Below are positions 25,640-35,308 of a stretch of DNA of 38,765 nt, one piece after another. Positions within the stretch are counted from its first letter, which is position 1, and every line of letters starts with the position of its first letter. The notes beneath the pieces were generated by a model that was given only the letters and a program-made list of their open reading frames with translations, was not told where the DNA came from and ran no database searches. This stretch comes from Lachnospiraceae bacterium (GTDB lineage Bacteria > Bacillota > Clostridia > Lachnospirales > Lachnospiraceae). The stretch is from contig VSNR01000015.1 of assembly GCA_009774345.1 (NCBI GenBank), forward strand, positions 1 to 38,765, in the 5' to 3' direction. The position numbers and the translations under genes are program-made.

Positions 25640-25668
25640 AGTATAAAATCTTCGCTTTTTTAAGTCAA
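25640..25668 (-). promoter_or_regulatory. Strong sigma-A-type promoter before the CotH operon
   Basis: Minus strand TTGACT (25663-25668), 17-base spacer, TATACT (25640-25645), in a 120-base AT-rich gap between the GtrII-like and CotH genes. No terminator hairpin for the upstream operon is visible in the gap, so read-through is possible. Confidence 0.82.
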
Positions 25669-25724
25669 TAAAGTTTATACTTTTTTAATATATTATGTGT
25701 TGAAGCTGCAGAATTTAACCAGAT

Positions 25725-27296
25725 TTACTCACACATCTTTACCACCCATACCCCCTGAATCTTCTGCACACATCCCTCCTGCGGGTAGATTTTCATCGCC
25801 TTGTATTCCTTGGTCTCCATCAGCGCGCACTTCTCGTCCCAGTCCAGCTTTGCAAGCTCGTATCCCAGAAATGTACGGATAAAATTGTCGCGCACGCCCG
25901 ACGTGATCAGCCCGTTTTCAAGTGCCACGCCGGATAAAGACCGCAGGCTGTTTGCGTCCAGCACATCCAGCTCCACACTGCTTGGATTGTCTTTGTAATA
26001 AAATTCCCCAAGAATCGTCACGTCGTCGCCGGGCAGAAATCCCTCCTGCGCCTGCGCCATCACCAGCACGCGGTTAAAATACGCCTTCACGCGCTCTGTC
26101 GCAATATCCGTCCTAAGATACGCCTTGTTCGTGAGTAGATAGTCACTGTAGCAGCTCACAGACAAGGTCACAACCACCAAAAGCGCCAGCCCGGAATGCG
26201 CATACTGCCGCCACCGCGCGCACTGCCCTGCACGCTCCCAGTCCTGCACACAGCACTCCAATAGCGCAAGCACCATGACAAAGACCAGCACATAGGCATA
26301 GAGCATGAGCATCGAGTAATCCACCTCCGGCGCCATAAAATAAATAAACGCTGCCGCAAGCGGCACAAAAAAACAGTACAGCAAAAGCAGGGCAAACGAC
26401 AGCGCATCACGGTAGAGCCTGCGCTGCGCTGCCACCACAACAAACAACACCACCGCAAGCGCGCAGGTGATTTGATTGGTCACTTTGGCTGTTTTCGTCA
26501 CAAAGGCAAACGGCTTCCACAGGAAATATTCAAGAAACCGCTTGTAACACCGCGCGATCAGCACCGGCATCTCTCCGACAGCGATTTTGCCCATATTTCC
26601 GACACCGCCATACGTCTCATTGTCTATATTGGGATAAATGATATGAGAAAGCCACATGTAAACCAAAACGCCCACGCCCAGCACCGCGACACAGACAATC
26701 CCCTTTTTGAGCATCTCTGGAAACTTTTTCCCATGAATCAGATCGACGATCATCCCCATCAGCATCAGGGTGATGGCAAAACTGATATAACTCTGATAAA
26801 TGCCCAGCACACAGACCAGCAAGGCAGTGCCGGGCAGCCACCCAAATTTGTACCGCCTAAGCAGCCAGACCGCAAGACACACCATAAAGATGCCCATGCC
26901 CGACGTGTGCGCCATAAACATAAAAGTCATCGTGCTGGCCACCGTCGGAAAGGTCATCATCAGTGCTGGCACCAAGACCGCCCCCGTCGTACTTTTGATC
27001 TGCAAAATCTCAAGAATCAGGCATGCCGACAGCGCAAGCAGCAAAATGAGTAAAAAGCCGTGCACTGCGGGAATGCTGTAAATACTCCCCAGCTTGTGAA
27101 TATATTTTAAAAACCAGCGCCCCAGATAATCCCCGCTCCCCGGGCGGTTTAGATTGTTGATATCATCCCAGTTTGTCAGCTTGTTTGCCAGCATATAAAA
27201 ATGGGTGACAAGTCCTGTCACCATCCCGGATACAAAGCACTGCCTAGTATGTCTTGGAATCCGCTTGAAAAGCTGTGCCAACAGATCATATTTCAT
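25725..27296 (-). CDS. GtrII-like membrane glucosyltransferase
   Basis: A 523-residue protein with about ten helices and a soluble C-terminal domain (about 395-523). The first outer loop reads NWDDINNLNRPGSGDYLGRWF (Asp44, Asp45), the pattern I associate with the GtrII family (PF14264) and with GT-C enzymes that take a sugar from a polyprenyl-phosphate donor outside the membrane. TYGGVGNMGKIAVGEMP and the closing QGVWVVKM strand complete it. AGGAGG precedes the ATG. It follows the GT4 gene by 16 bases and ends this operon. In phage-type systems GtrII adds side-chain glucose to O-antigen; here it may decorate the surface glycan or teichoic acid. Confidence 0.85.
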   Translation of the reverse strand: MKYDLLAQLFKRIPRHTRQCFVSGMVTGLVTHFYMLANKLTNWDDINNLNRPGSGDYLGRWFLKYIHKLGSIYSIPAVHGFLLILLLALSACLILEILQIKSTTGAVLVPALMMTFPTVASTMTFMFMAHTSGMGIFMVCLAVWLLRRYKFGWLPGTALLVCVLGIYQSYISFAITLMLMGMIVDLIHGKKFPEMLKKGIVCVAVLGVGVLVYMWLSHIIYPNIDNETYGGVGNMGKIAVGEMPVLIARCYKRFLEYFLWKPFAFVTKTAKVTNQITCALAVVLFVVVAAQRRLYRDALSFALLLLYCFFVPLAAAFIYFMAPEVDYSMLMLYAYVLVFVMVLALLECCVQDWERAGQCARWRQYAHSGLALLVVVTLSVSCYSDYLLTNKAYLRTDIATERVKAYFNRVLVMAQAQEGFLPGDDVTILGEFYYKDNPSSVELDVLDANSLRSLSGVALENGLITSGVRDNFIRTFLGYELAKLDWDEKCALMETKEYKAMKIYPQEGCVQKIQGVWVVKMCE

Positions 27297-27312
27297 CCGC
27301 CAAATCCTCCTC

Positions 27313-28437
27313 TTAATCCAAAATATCCAGTCTAAATAAGCGCTCCCGGTACTTCTTACCCGTCTCGTCCCACGAAAAGCGTTTCACATTGGCACGTCCT
27401 CTCTCCTGAAGCTGTCTGCGAAGCTCCCTGTCTGTAGCCAGCTTCAAAATCGCCTGCGCCGCCTTCTCATGATCTCTGGGATTGACACAGACCGCAGCAT
27501 CGCCCACCACCTCTGGCAGCGAGCTTGTATCGGAACAGAGTACCGGCGTCCCTAGCTGCATCGCCTCGATCGGCGGAAATCCAAACCCTTCTATGAGCGG
27601 CAGAAACACAAACAGCCTTGCCTCGCGAATCAGCTTATGAAACGCCTCATTGCTCTCGATATACTGAATGCAGGTGATTTGGCCAGACACCGTACAGCCG
27701 CTGGCAAACGGTTCTATCCCCCCTATGCCCACGATCGTGAGCGGCAGCGGCTGGTCTGTCATCTGGCAGTACCGCTCATAGCTTTTCACGATACCCACCG
27801 CATTCTTGTGCGGCAGCGCCGAGGTATTGGCAACGATATACCCTCCATCTGTATTCCCGCCATCCAAATCCTCAGGACAGGATACCGCAGTATGCCCATT
27901 GTAAATGACGGTAATCTTCTCTGGCGCCACCTTGGAATAACGCAGAATATCCCGCTTTGACGCCTCTGAGATCGTGATCACATCATCCGCTCCGCGCGCA
28001 GAAGCCCGAAGCCGCCACATAATATAAAAATTTTCCAGACGGTTAAAATATCCGGGAAACTGCTCATGATAATAAAACGGTATCATGTCATGAATGATCA
28101 CACTCTCCTTCGTCCAGTGCAGCATTGGTGCATAGCCTCTGGGAAACAGCACTCTGTCCGCTCTCAGCTTCTTGGCATAAAAACTCACCTCAAACAGCTC
28201 CCACAAAATACAGGTGAGCTTATTGCGCGGATTTTTGTTTCTGATCTCGATAAACCGTATCCCAGACATGTCAAAATCCTTTTGATTAAATGCATTGCCA
28301 AGGACGATCAAGGTATTTTCATGATTTTTTTGTTCATATGCGGCGAGGTCGCGCACCAGATTCAGCGCCAGATTGTAGATGCCGATGCTTTTCCCAGCGC
28401 CCTTTATCAGTTTAAAACAGTCAATTACAAGTCTCAT
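27313..28437 (-). CDS. GT4-family glycosyltransferase
   Basis: A 374-residue GT-B enzyme. Landmarks: MRLVIDCFKLIKGAGKSIGIY at the start, IIHDMIPFYYHEQFPGYF (about 120-137), ITISEASKRDI, KITVIYNG, and the C-terminal EGFGFPPIEAMQLGTPVLCSDTSSLPEVVGDAA signature with the E-x7-E pair that binds the donor nucleotide. Relatives are retaining mannosyl-, glucosyl- or galactosyltransferases acting in the cytoplasm on lipid-linked chains. ATG 28437 is preceded by GGAG; it overlaps the upstream GT39-like gene by 17 bases. It probably extends the repeat unit built by this operon; the donor is unknown. Confidence 0.92.
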   Translation of the reverse strand: MRLVIDCFKLIKGAGKSIGIYNLALNLVRDLAAYEQKNHENTLIVLGNAFNQKDFDMSGIRFIEIRNKNPRNKLTCILWELFEVSFYAKKLRADRVLFPRGYAPMLHWTKESVIIHDMIPFYYHEQFPGYFNRLENFYIMWRLRASARGADDVITISEASKRDILRYSKVAPEKITVIYNGHTAVSCPEDLDGGNTDGGYIVANTSALPHKNAVGIVKSYERYCQMTDQPLPLTIVGIGGIEPFASGCTVSGQITCIQYIESNEAFHKLIREARLFVFLPLIEGFGFPPIEAMQLGTPVLCSDTSSLPEVVGDAAVCVNPRDHEKAAQAILKLATDRELRRQLQERGRANVKRFSWDETGKKYRERLFRLDILD

Positions 28438-30403
28438 GCAAAATCTCCACCCTTTCTCTGGCATATCCTTTACTGCCAAAATCCATCAACATCAGCTCCG
28501 CACTCGTCTGATGCTCAAATGCTTCTCTGGGAATGACAAACAGCATACCACACTCAAGAAGCGCTTCATTTCCCAACTGGTCTGCAATCTCCTCCCGCTG
28601 CACGCGCTCCGCATAGTACCTATCATTCCCTACCTGCAAACACACCGTATCCCATGGTTTCCTATACTTTTTGTCATAGCTCCATCCCACCAGCACCACA
28701 CTCTCCACGTCATTTACCAACTGTGTATTTTGTTCTGGTGTCAGTTGGTTCTTCTCATTGACGCCGGCATCCCACGCAAGCGCTACATCCGCCTTCCAAT
28801 CTAACGCTTCAAATGCATTCAAGTCAAAAGTGTACACACTGTAATGTGTCAGGCGGTGCTCTGTAAACCCTGACTCCCGAAGCAGGCTGCTGCACACCGC
28901 ATTGTTGTGATCCACAATATAATTGGCATTCCAGTCAAGCGGTTCGGGCATTCCAAAGCGGTATCTGCCATACCCTGCTGTCCACTTGGAATAAATCAAC
29001 GGATCTTCCCTGTCAAAAACATTCTCCCGGTTAAAGTCAAACGGACTGACAAGCGCCGCGCCAAGATAATAAATATAGGTCTGATTGATCGCACTAATGT
29101 ACGTTGTCTGTGCGCTGCACAGCGGATCCGACTCCACATAGGTGACCGCCTCCTCCAATGGATAATCAAAATACTCCATTTTCGCATAGGTATCGGTATA
29201 ACTCCCGCCAAAATAATAAATGCAGAATGCACCAAAGCAGGCAAGATACACGGCAGCAGTCGCCGCCGCTGCGATACGCCTTCTCCTTGCATCCCGAAAC
29301 CATGCTAATGTCTGCCAGATGCCCTCCACCAGCAGCACAGGCACCGCCGCCATCGCCGCATTCAGGCGGTTTGTATTCGCCTCCATGCAGCACCCCACTG
29401 CAATCATCACTACAAGCCAGACCAAATACAGCGCCTGATAACAAAATACCCTCTTTCGGATACTCCCGGCAAACTCCCGCACACACGCAGCAATGCCAAT
29501 CCCGATCAGCGGAAGCGACACATAGTACACTGTCCCAAACGGTATCAAGGTATTATACCTAAGCCCGTCAAACAAAAAGATACTCATCACCGCATCCTTC
29601 ACCGACTGCACACTCAGATAGTTCAGCCCGATCTCACCCCCTCGATACTGGAACAGGCGCGTAATCGTAAAAGGTCCCATCTGAGCCTCCGGCAAATCAA
29701 ACAAATTCACCACCTGTACTGCAATCAGCGGCGCCGCGAGCACCGCAAGCGGAATCCCCAGCGCCAGCACATGACAAAAGCGCAGCTGCCGAATAGACAG
29801 CAAATATACCAGCAGCAATACGATAAACACAGGCAGAACCACATAAGAAATCACATACGTATACAGCAGCACCCCGCCCGCAATGCCTGCTGCCACATAA
29901 GCCGTCACACGCTGAACCCTGACTGCCCGCGCCATCAGATAGAGGAAGATCACCGACACTGCAAGCATCAGATTACAGTCCATGCCAATCCGAAACAACA
30001 GGATAAATGCAGGAAGCACCGTCATCAAAGCCATACCAGCCAGCGCCTTTCTGCGCGCCATCTCCCCTTCATCCAGCATAAAAATTCCAGCCCCGCAAAA
30101 AAGCGATATCATATACAGCAAAATTCCGGGAAGCCGTATTGACAGCGGCGACAACCCAAACCATTTGACAAACGGTATGCACAAATACGCATACAGCGCA
30201 CTTTGGCCGCCGCCAAAATTCATAAGATACACCGGATACGCCTTCAGATACCGGTCTACGCCAAAATGCGCCAGACACCATGCGTCATAACCCATCCCCA
30301 TCTCGTCTACATGGATGCCATTTGGAATCTTTGTGATCTGAAACAGATGCACAAACAGCGCAGCACAAGCCACCACCCCAAACGCCCTATACCATCTATT
30401 CAT
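28421..30403 (-). CDS. GT39-like (PMT/ArnT-type) membrane glycosyltransferase
   Basis: A 660-residue GT-C-type protein: first helix, then the outer loop KIPNGIHVDEMGMGYDAW with Asp33-Glu34, the DE signature of the family, about ten to eleven more helices up to about residue 395, and an extracytoplasmic C-terminal domain (about 400-660) with several Tyr/Trp-rich strands. Members take a sugar from polyprenyl phosphate and attach it to a protein, lipid or polysaccharide outside the membrane. It overlaps the preceding PTPS-related gene by 8 bases, so both are probably made together. Acceptor and sugar cannot be told. Confidence 0.85.
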   Translation of the reverse strand: MNRWYRAFGVVACAALFVHLFQITKIPNGIHVDEMGMGYDAWCLAHFGVDRYLKAYPVYLMNFGGGQSALYAYLCIPFVKWFGLSPLSIRLPGILLYMISLFCGAGIFMLDEGEMARRKALAGMALMTVLPAFILLFRIGMDCNLMLAVSVIFLYLMARAVRVQRVTAYVAAGIAGGVLLYTYVISYVVLPVFIVLLLVYLLSIRQLRFCHVLALGIPLAVLAAPLIAVQVVNLFDLPEAQMGPFTITRLFQYRGGEIGLNYLSVQSVKDAVMSIFLFDGLRYNTLIPFGTVYYVSLPLIGIGIAACVREFAGSIRKRVFCYQALYLVWLVVMIAVGCCMEANTNRLNAAMAAVPVLLVEGIWQTLAWFRDARRRRIAAAATAAVYLACFGAFCIYYFGGSYTDTYAKMEYFDYPLEEAVTYVESDPLCSAQTTYISAINQTYIYYLGAALVSPFDFNRENVFDREDPLIYSKWTAGYGRYRFGMPEPLDWNANYIVDHNNAVCSSLLRESGFTEHRLTHYSVYTFDLNAFEALDWKADVALAWDAGVNEKNQLTPEQNTQLVNDVESVVLVGWSYDKKYRKPWDTVCLQVGNDRYYAERVQREEIADQLGNEALLECGMLFVIPREAFEHQTSAELMLMDFGSKGYARERVEILHETCN

Positions 30404-32588
30404 GCCTCACACCCCGCATCGGTCCAGTCACAGGCCCCCCTCGGAACCCTCTGGTTAAAAGAATCAGAATAATGATAAGGATCGTAAGAATAGAAATAAA
30501 CGACGCAATCCGAAATAAAACCGGATCCCTGTACCTCACATGCAGCTCATGACGCTCACTGTTCTCCAATAAGACCCTCATATTTCCCGCATCCCCTGTC
30601 ATGACCTCGTAGTCCTCTCCCTTTTCATCTGTGACCACATAGCCCATATAATGCATCAGCGGCAGCTCAACCCAGTGCCCTCCCGGCTCTGCCCTGTAAA
30701 TCATATCAATCCGCAGTCCATCCTTCTCATACGAATGCACTGTCACCTGTTCATCAGACACAATATATCCGCCATAGAACGCGCCGTCTCCTCTCACCAT
30801 ATACTCCTGCGGGCAGTATATGATATCCGCACAAGTCCTGTCCTCGTCCGCCCCAGCACCCGTCATGCTCTGGTTCCACCGCAGGTTCCAATGAGATGCA
30901 TCGAGCAAAACCATTACCACCAGCGCAGCCACAAGCACATTGCAGTACCCCTCTATGTGCTGATACTCCGTAATCCACACAGCGCCTGTTATGATGAGGA
31001 TTCCGATCGCCGGCCCCTCAAAGCGCCACGGAAACTGAATCATGGAGAAAAAGTGGTCCAAAAACGCCACATTCCGAATCATTTCATACGGAAACCAGTT
31101 TGTCGTCATAAATAGCAGCAGACACGCAGCCACAAAAAGCCTGCGCAGAAAACGGTCTCTATCAGACATCTCAGCCCTGTGATGCACACAATATATCAGG
31201 CAAAACCCAAACAGGCACAGCATAGGAAGATGCAGTGCAAAATCCCGCACAAATCCCGCATCCTCGTGCGTAATCCGAAAAATCCCAAAAAGATACGCCG
31301 GATTCAGGCTTTCCACCCAATAGGCAAACGTCTCTGTCAGTGCCCCTAGATTCAGATTCCCCTTCACATAATACGTCAAAAAGGGCACCAGAAACCCCAG
31401 ATTCAATAACAGTATCAGCCCCGCCGCCATTCCAAGCTCCGCCGTTCTTTTTTCCCGCACCATCTTTCCCGCACAGGCAGCAAACAACACGAGGGCAATC
31501 GCGGCATAGACCACTGTGCTGAGCACATGGCTCTGGATGACGCCCGTCGCTCCGGCCACGAGAATCCACCACTTCCTGCGGTCTCCCGCTGCAATCTGCC
31601 ACACGCCTGCGATCACCAGCGGCAGGAAAATCATGGCAAGTGATTCTCCCAGCGCACCGCGCACCAGCATATTGTTGAGCCTGTAGCGCGCAAAGACATA
31701 GAGCGCCGTCCCCAACAGCGCCGCCCGCCCTGACTTTGTAAAACACTTGATGGCAGCGTACATCGCAAAAGCTGCCCCAAAGTTCATGCAAATCAAAAAC
31801 AGCTTATAACTCACGACATACGATACGCCAAGCAGCCGGAAAACAGCCGGAATATACAGAAACAGACTCGGATACATGGCATTGAGATAGCCATTGCCCG
31901 CAAGCATGTCAGGATAAATCCTCACCGGAAACTGTCCATCCCTTAGCCCCTGTGCAATCCCTTCAATCCGAGTCAGATGATACGTCAGATCATCCCCATG
32001 CCCCACACTGCTTTCATTGAGCAGAAAACTTGAGGACAGTACTGCAATCCCCAAAACGACATAGATTTCAAACGACATGCGCTCTGTCACTTTACCTGTG
32101 CGCACCAAAAAATCCAGCAGCAAAATGACCAGTGCTGCCGCAAGCACCAAAAGCCCCCTGACCCATCCATCGCGATGCCATGGCTTTTCTGTTTCCAGCG
32201 CAAACGATTTCACTTCAAGATACCCATTTCCGGCATAATGAACCGACACCTCAAGATTGGGTGTCGGTTCCTCTATCCGCAGATCATAGCACAGTTCTCC
32301 TTCTCCGACCGGTATTTCTGCACTGTCGATCTGTACATCATGATTCCTGATCCGGAGTGCATTTCCCTCCTCGCTCGATGTGTACGCAAGCTGAACCTGA
32401 TAGTTTCCTTTTTCCAGCACCAGCGTTTTGCTGTAAATCTCCTCCTGCACATCCCCTGTATGCTGTACCAGAAATCCGCTGTCACCGGTGAATAAAATCG
32501 GCTCAGACGAATCTGCATTAAGTGACACTAGGAACAGAAGCACCAAAATCACCAGCACCTTTTTTGTTCTTCTCAGCAAACTTATCAT
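30396..32588 (-). CDS. PTPS-related large membrane protein, GT-C-like
   Basis: A 730-residue protein. An N-terminal signal-anchor (about 10-25) is followed by a beta-rich outer domain (about 28-135), then a run of twelve or so helices and a C-terminal outer beta domain (about 600-690) with a final helix. After the third helix comes VGHGDDLTYHLTRIEGIAQGLRDGQFPVRIYP (Asp199-Asp200), which I know from 6-pyruvoyl-tetrahydropterin-synthase-related membrane proteins of Firmicutes; the acidic pair in the first large loop again fits GT-C. ATG 32588 has GGAGGAGG before it; the longer frame upstream overlaps the GT-D gene. Its overlap with the GT39-like gene hints at a pair of cooperating transferases. 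Confidence 0.8.
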   Translation of the reverse strand: MISLLRRTKKVLVILVLLFLVSLNADSSEPILFTGDSGFLVQHTGDVQEEIYSKTLVLEKGNYQVQLAYTSSEEGNALRIRNHDVQIDSAEIPVGEGELCYDLRIEEPTPNLEVSVHYAGNGYLEVKSFALETEKPWHRDGWVRGLLVLAAALVILLLDFLVRTGKVTERMSFEIYVVLGIAVLSSSFLLNESSVGHGDDLTYHLTRIEGIAQGLRDGQFPVRIYPDMLAGNGYLNAMYPSLFLYIPAVFRLLGVSYVVSYKLFLICMNFGAAFAMYAAIKCFTKSGRAALLGTALYVFARYRLNNMLVRGALGESLAMIFLPLVIAGVWQIAAGDRRKWWILVAGATGVIQSHVLSTVVYAAIALVLFAACAGKMVREKRTAELGMAAGLILLLNLGFLVPFLTYYVKGNLNLGALTETFAYWVESLNPAYLFGIFRITHEDAGFVRDFALHLPMLCLFGFCLIYCVHHRAEMSDRDRFLRRLFVAACLLLFMTTNWFPYEMIRNVAFLDHFFSMIQFPWRFEGPAIGILIITGAVWITEYQHIEGYCNVLVAALVVMVLLDASHWNLRWNQSMTGAGADEDRTCADIIYCPQEYMVRGDGAFYGGYIVSDEQVTVHSYEKDGLRIDMIYRAEPGGHWVELPLMHYMGYVVTDEKGEDYEVMTGDAGNMRVLLENSERHELHVRYRDPVLFRIASFISILTILIIILILLTRGFRGGPVTGPMRGVRHE

Positions 32589-32602
32589 TGTTCCTCCTCC
32601 AC

Positions 32603-33610
32603 CTATTTCCAGTAGCACCCCTGCTCCACGGTTCCTCCGTTTTTGGGCTTCTCGGAATCCAGCGGATACACCCATGCATCATTAAAACAGCGCGCAATCT
32701 TTGACGGATAATTCTCCTCCCAGCGCCGCCCCTTGATTCCAAACAGCAGCTGCGTCGCACCGCCCAGATGAATCGTCTGTTTTCCCGCCTGCTTCAACTT
32801 TGCCGCAAGCGGCATTCCATATGCGCCGCATCCAATAATGGCGACATCAAAATCAATTTTCAGCGCTTCTTTATACATATACTCCAATGCCTCAAACCAA
32901 GTGTCAAAGCGCTCATCCCGCTCTCCGCAAAGCGTCTGGACCGCCTTTAGGGTCTTTAACTCAAACGCAGGCAGAATCTCCGTCCCCGGAAACAAAAGTT
33001 CTCTCTTTTTGTACTGTGATTGTATCGTGTCCTCAAATGGATGGATGACCAGCACCTTTTTCCCCCGAAGCGCTGCCGACCACGGTCTGCATTCTGCCAG
33101 CCACGGCTCTAGGCGGAACAGATATGTGATATCCACCTGCGGCTTGTACTCGTCGATCACAAAATCCTCCATATTCAGATGCCACATCGCCAGCAAATCC
33201 GCCTGCTGGTATGCATCCAGTATGCACTGTGTAAACTGGTCTAAATACTTTTCCTCCACCGGAAAAAAGCCAGAATCCTTGCCCAGCCTCGTAAACCATT
33301 TATCCAGATAAGCGTCCGCCTCGGCAGAATGCCCCATGATCTTTACCCTGAGATTGCCCACCACTGTCTGTAACTCTGTATTGCCAAAGCGACACACCAT
33401 AAATGGCTTGTCCTGCTGTATCAAATCATAGATATAGTCATTCGTCTGGCGCTTCGTCATGACCCACTTATGGGCATAGCGCGGCATCACAGGCTCCCGG
33501 TGAAAATATTTCAAAATACCATGCCGCCGCAGGATTTTATTAAAGTAAAAGTCACGAAACCGCCACTTCTTCTCATAATGCATCCACTTTTTCTGCAAAT
33601 CACTGTTCAT
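32603..33610 (-). CDS. GT-D-fold (DUF1792-like) glycosyltransferase
   Basis: A 335-residue soluble protein. CRFGNTEL (73-80) matches the metal-binding motif of the GT-D fold family first described for a streptococcal Fap1 glycosyltransferase domain, where RFGDGE is usual. Later come KKVLVIHPFEDTIQSQY and a Rossmann-like AIIGCGAYGMPLAAKLKQ, then TIHLGGATQLLFGIKGRRW, all typical of this group. Relatives act on Ser-rich glycoproteins or capsule chains. It overlaps the upstream transferase gene by 11 bases and is 14 bases from the next. A chain-extending transferase is the probable role; donor and acceptor unknown. Confidence 0.82.
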   Translation of the reverse strand: MNSDLQKKWMHYEKKWRFRDFYFNKILRRHGILKYFHREPVMPRYAHKWVMTKRQTNDYIYDLIQQDKPFMVCRFGNTELQTVVGNLRVKIMGHSAEADAYLDKWFTRLGKDSGFFPVEEKYLDQFTQCILDAYQQADLLAMWHLNMEDFVIDEYKPQVDITYLFRLEPWLAECRPWSAALRGKKVLVIHPFEDTIQSQYKKRELLFPGTEILPAFELKTLKAVQTLCGERDERFDTWFEALEYMYKEALKIDFDVAIIGCGAYGMPLAAKLKQAGKQTIHLGGATQLLFGIKGRRWEENYPSKIARCFNDAWVYPLDSEKPKNGGTVEQGCYWK

Positions 33611-34439
33611 GTTTGACCCTCTTTTTATGATATCGTTCCACTTTGTTTTTTACTTTTGTAACCAGCCTGCCCACCCGGCTCCGACGCCACCAAAGCCCGC
33701 TCATCGACCCCACATTCATCCTGTGCGAATCAATAATCTGCGGGTACGTGCTGCGGCGCTCCACCTCCGGCTCATAGTGATTGACCAGCCCATACTGCGA
33801 CGGGTCGCGAAACCGTTTGAGATCGTACTTCTTAACCATCAAAGACCAGACGGACTGGTCATGCCTGTGCGCGATAAACTCAGGATAATTGTCAAATCCT
33901 AAGGTATTGTTCTGTTCTGTGATCATTCGCGCATCCTGTGCATAGCTCAAATCCTCCGCGATGAATTTCTCCACAAAGTTCGACTTCTTCAAGATCACAT
34001 AGCCGCCAATCGACTGCGGCGTGTCCGTAAACCGCGGGTTGTCGCATCCCATTAATACAAATGCATCCCGCTTCGTATACTTTCGTTCCAGCATCTCCTT
34101 TTGCAGCGAAAATACCATAAGCTCCTGCCCTTCCCGCTCCATACAGTCAATTAAATACTGAATCCTGTTCACATAGACCGAGCCTGCATCCGTATAGATC
34201 AAATAGTCTCCCGCTCCCAGCTCTCTGTATGCTTTGTTGAGAAAATAAGGCTTCCACAGATAATATCCATTTCCCTTAGGCGCAGCAAGAATCGCCTGAT
34301 TCTTCCTGCGAAATGACGCATCTATATCTGCCGGAGTATAGGCAATCACCCTGTCAGCCCCCCACGCAAGTGCCGTCTTTAGATTGAGCTGTTGTGCTTT
34401 GGCAAAATTTTTGTCCGCATAATTTATCGCTATAATCAT
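33600..34439 (-). CDS. Putative capsular glycosyltransferase, GT-A-like
   Basis: A 279-residue soluble protein. The region GNGYYLWKPYFLNKAY (57-71) and YTDAGSVYVN (82-91, with Asp84) are shared with a family of capsular-polysaccharide synthesis proteins that look like GT-A transferases; the Asp-x-Gly may stand for the DxD. Later RHDQSVWSLMVKKY recalls the final His-Asp motif of GT-A enzymes such as GT8/GT32. The C-terminus is strongly basic (RVGRLVTKVKNKVERYHKK), consistent with membrane-surface binding. The start at 34439 has AGAGGG before it; an open frame further upstream overlaps the UbiA-like gene and is Cys/Trp-rich noise. Its overlap with the GT-D gene suggests the two act in sequence. 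Confidence 0.7.
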   Translation of the reverse strand: MIIAINYADKNFAKAQQLNLKTALAWGADRVIAYTPADIDASFRRKNQAILAAPKGNGYYLWKPYFLNKAYRELGAGDYLIYTDAGSVYVNRIQYLIDCMEREGQELMVFSLQKEMLERKYTKRDAFVLMGCDNPRFTDTPQSIGGYVILKKSNFVEKFIAEDLSYAQDARMITEQNNTLGFDNYPEFIAHRHDQSVWSLMVKKYDLKRFRDPSQYGLVNHYEPEVERRSTYPQIIDSHRMNVGSMSGLWWRRSRVGRLVTKVKNKVERYHKKRVKHEQ

Positions 34440-34452
34440 TTTCTTATCCCTC

Positions 34453-35295
34453 TTATAAATACAGCATTCCCAACACCATAAGACCATATACCAGACACAT
34501 GATGACCAGCACCTTATCATGCACCAGCACCTCCACAGGATCGCCGTCTGACCTGCCCTCGATATCAAGGCTGTATTTCATGCAGATAACCAGCACCATC
34601 GGGACGCTCCACACCAGATATTCGCTGGTGTGCTCAATCGTCCACAAAGAGTAAAACATAATGCCCAGCGCCACACACAGATACATGTTCTTATCCAGAA
34701 AATTATGATTATAATATTGCAGTACTTTGCGCGTCTCACTGCTGCCACTGCCCGCAAGCTCATTGCGCCGCTTGCCCAGCCCAAAATAAAAGGCAAATGC
34801 AATGATCGTCAAATACAGCCAGTTCGAGATCTCAATCCCCGTCACCGCAGAACCATAAAATATGCGAAGCAAAAATCCTGTCACCAGAATGACCACATCC
34901 ACGATCGGACAGTTTTTGAGCCCCATACTGTAACAGACATTGATGGCAGCATATAAGAACAACATCACGACCGCTGGCATACCCGCAATAATCCAACTGA
35001 TTCCCAGCGCCAGACACATCAGTGCCACTCCAATCACCGCCGCAGTCTCCTTCTTGACTTTACCGGATGCAATCGGCCGCCTGCACTTGACAGGATGCGC
35101 ACGGTCCTTCTCATAGTCCATGATATCATTTAGTATATAAATGGCAGACGCCACAAAAGAAAACGCCGCAATCCCAATCCCTGCCCTTTGCACAATCTCT
35201 GCATCAAACAGCGAACGATTGAAGATAACCGGGAAAAATACCAGTATATTTTTCATCCAGTGATGCGGTCTCAGACATTTTATGTACGCTTTCAT
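34453..35295 (-). CDS. UbiA-superfamily prenyltransferase, DPPR-synthase-like
   Basis: A 280-residue membrane enzyme with about eight helices. The first Asp-rich motif reads ILNDIMDYEKDRAHPVKCRRPIASGKV (Asn56, Asp57, Asp60, Asp64), and the second YSLDIEGRSDGDP. The HPxKxxRPIAxG signature marks the decaprenyl-phosphate phosphoribosyltransferase (Rv3806c/UbiA) branch, which moves 5-phosphoribose from PRPP to polyprenyl phosphate, the entry to ribofuranosyl/arabinofuranosyl lipid donors in mycobacteria. GGGAGAGAGGG precedes the ATG. No matching phosphatase or DprE1/DprE2 epimerase is in the window. It lies 13 bases after a polytopic membrane protein that may use its product. Confidence 0.88.
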   Translation of the reverse strand: MKAYIKCLRPHHWMKNILVFFPVIFNRSLFDAEIVQRAGIGIAAFSFVASAIYILNDIMDYEKDRAHPVKCRRPIASGKVKKETAAVIGVALMCLALGISWIIAGMPAVVMLFLYAAINVCYSMGLKNCPIVDVVILVTGFLLRIFYGSAVTGIEISNWLYLTIIAFAFYFGLGKRRNELAGSGSSETRKVLQYYNHNFLDKNMYLCVALGIMFYSLWTIEHTSEYLVWSVPMVLVICMKYSLDIEGRSDGDPVEVLVHDKVLVIMCLVYGLMVLGMLYL

Positions 35296-35308
35296 CCCTC
35301 TCTCCCAC

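Noticed and set aside
25670..25724. A terminator after the GtrII-like gene
   Set aside because: The gap is AT-rich with no stable hairpin followed by T residues.
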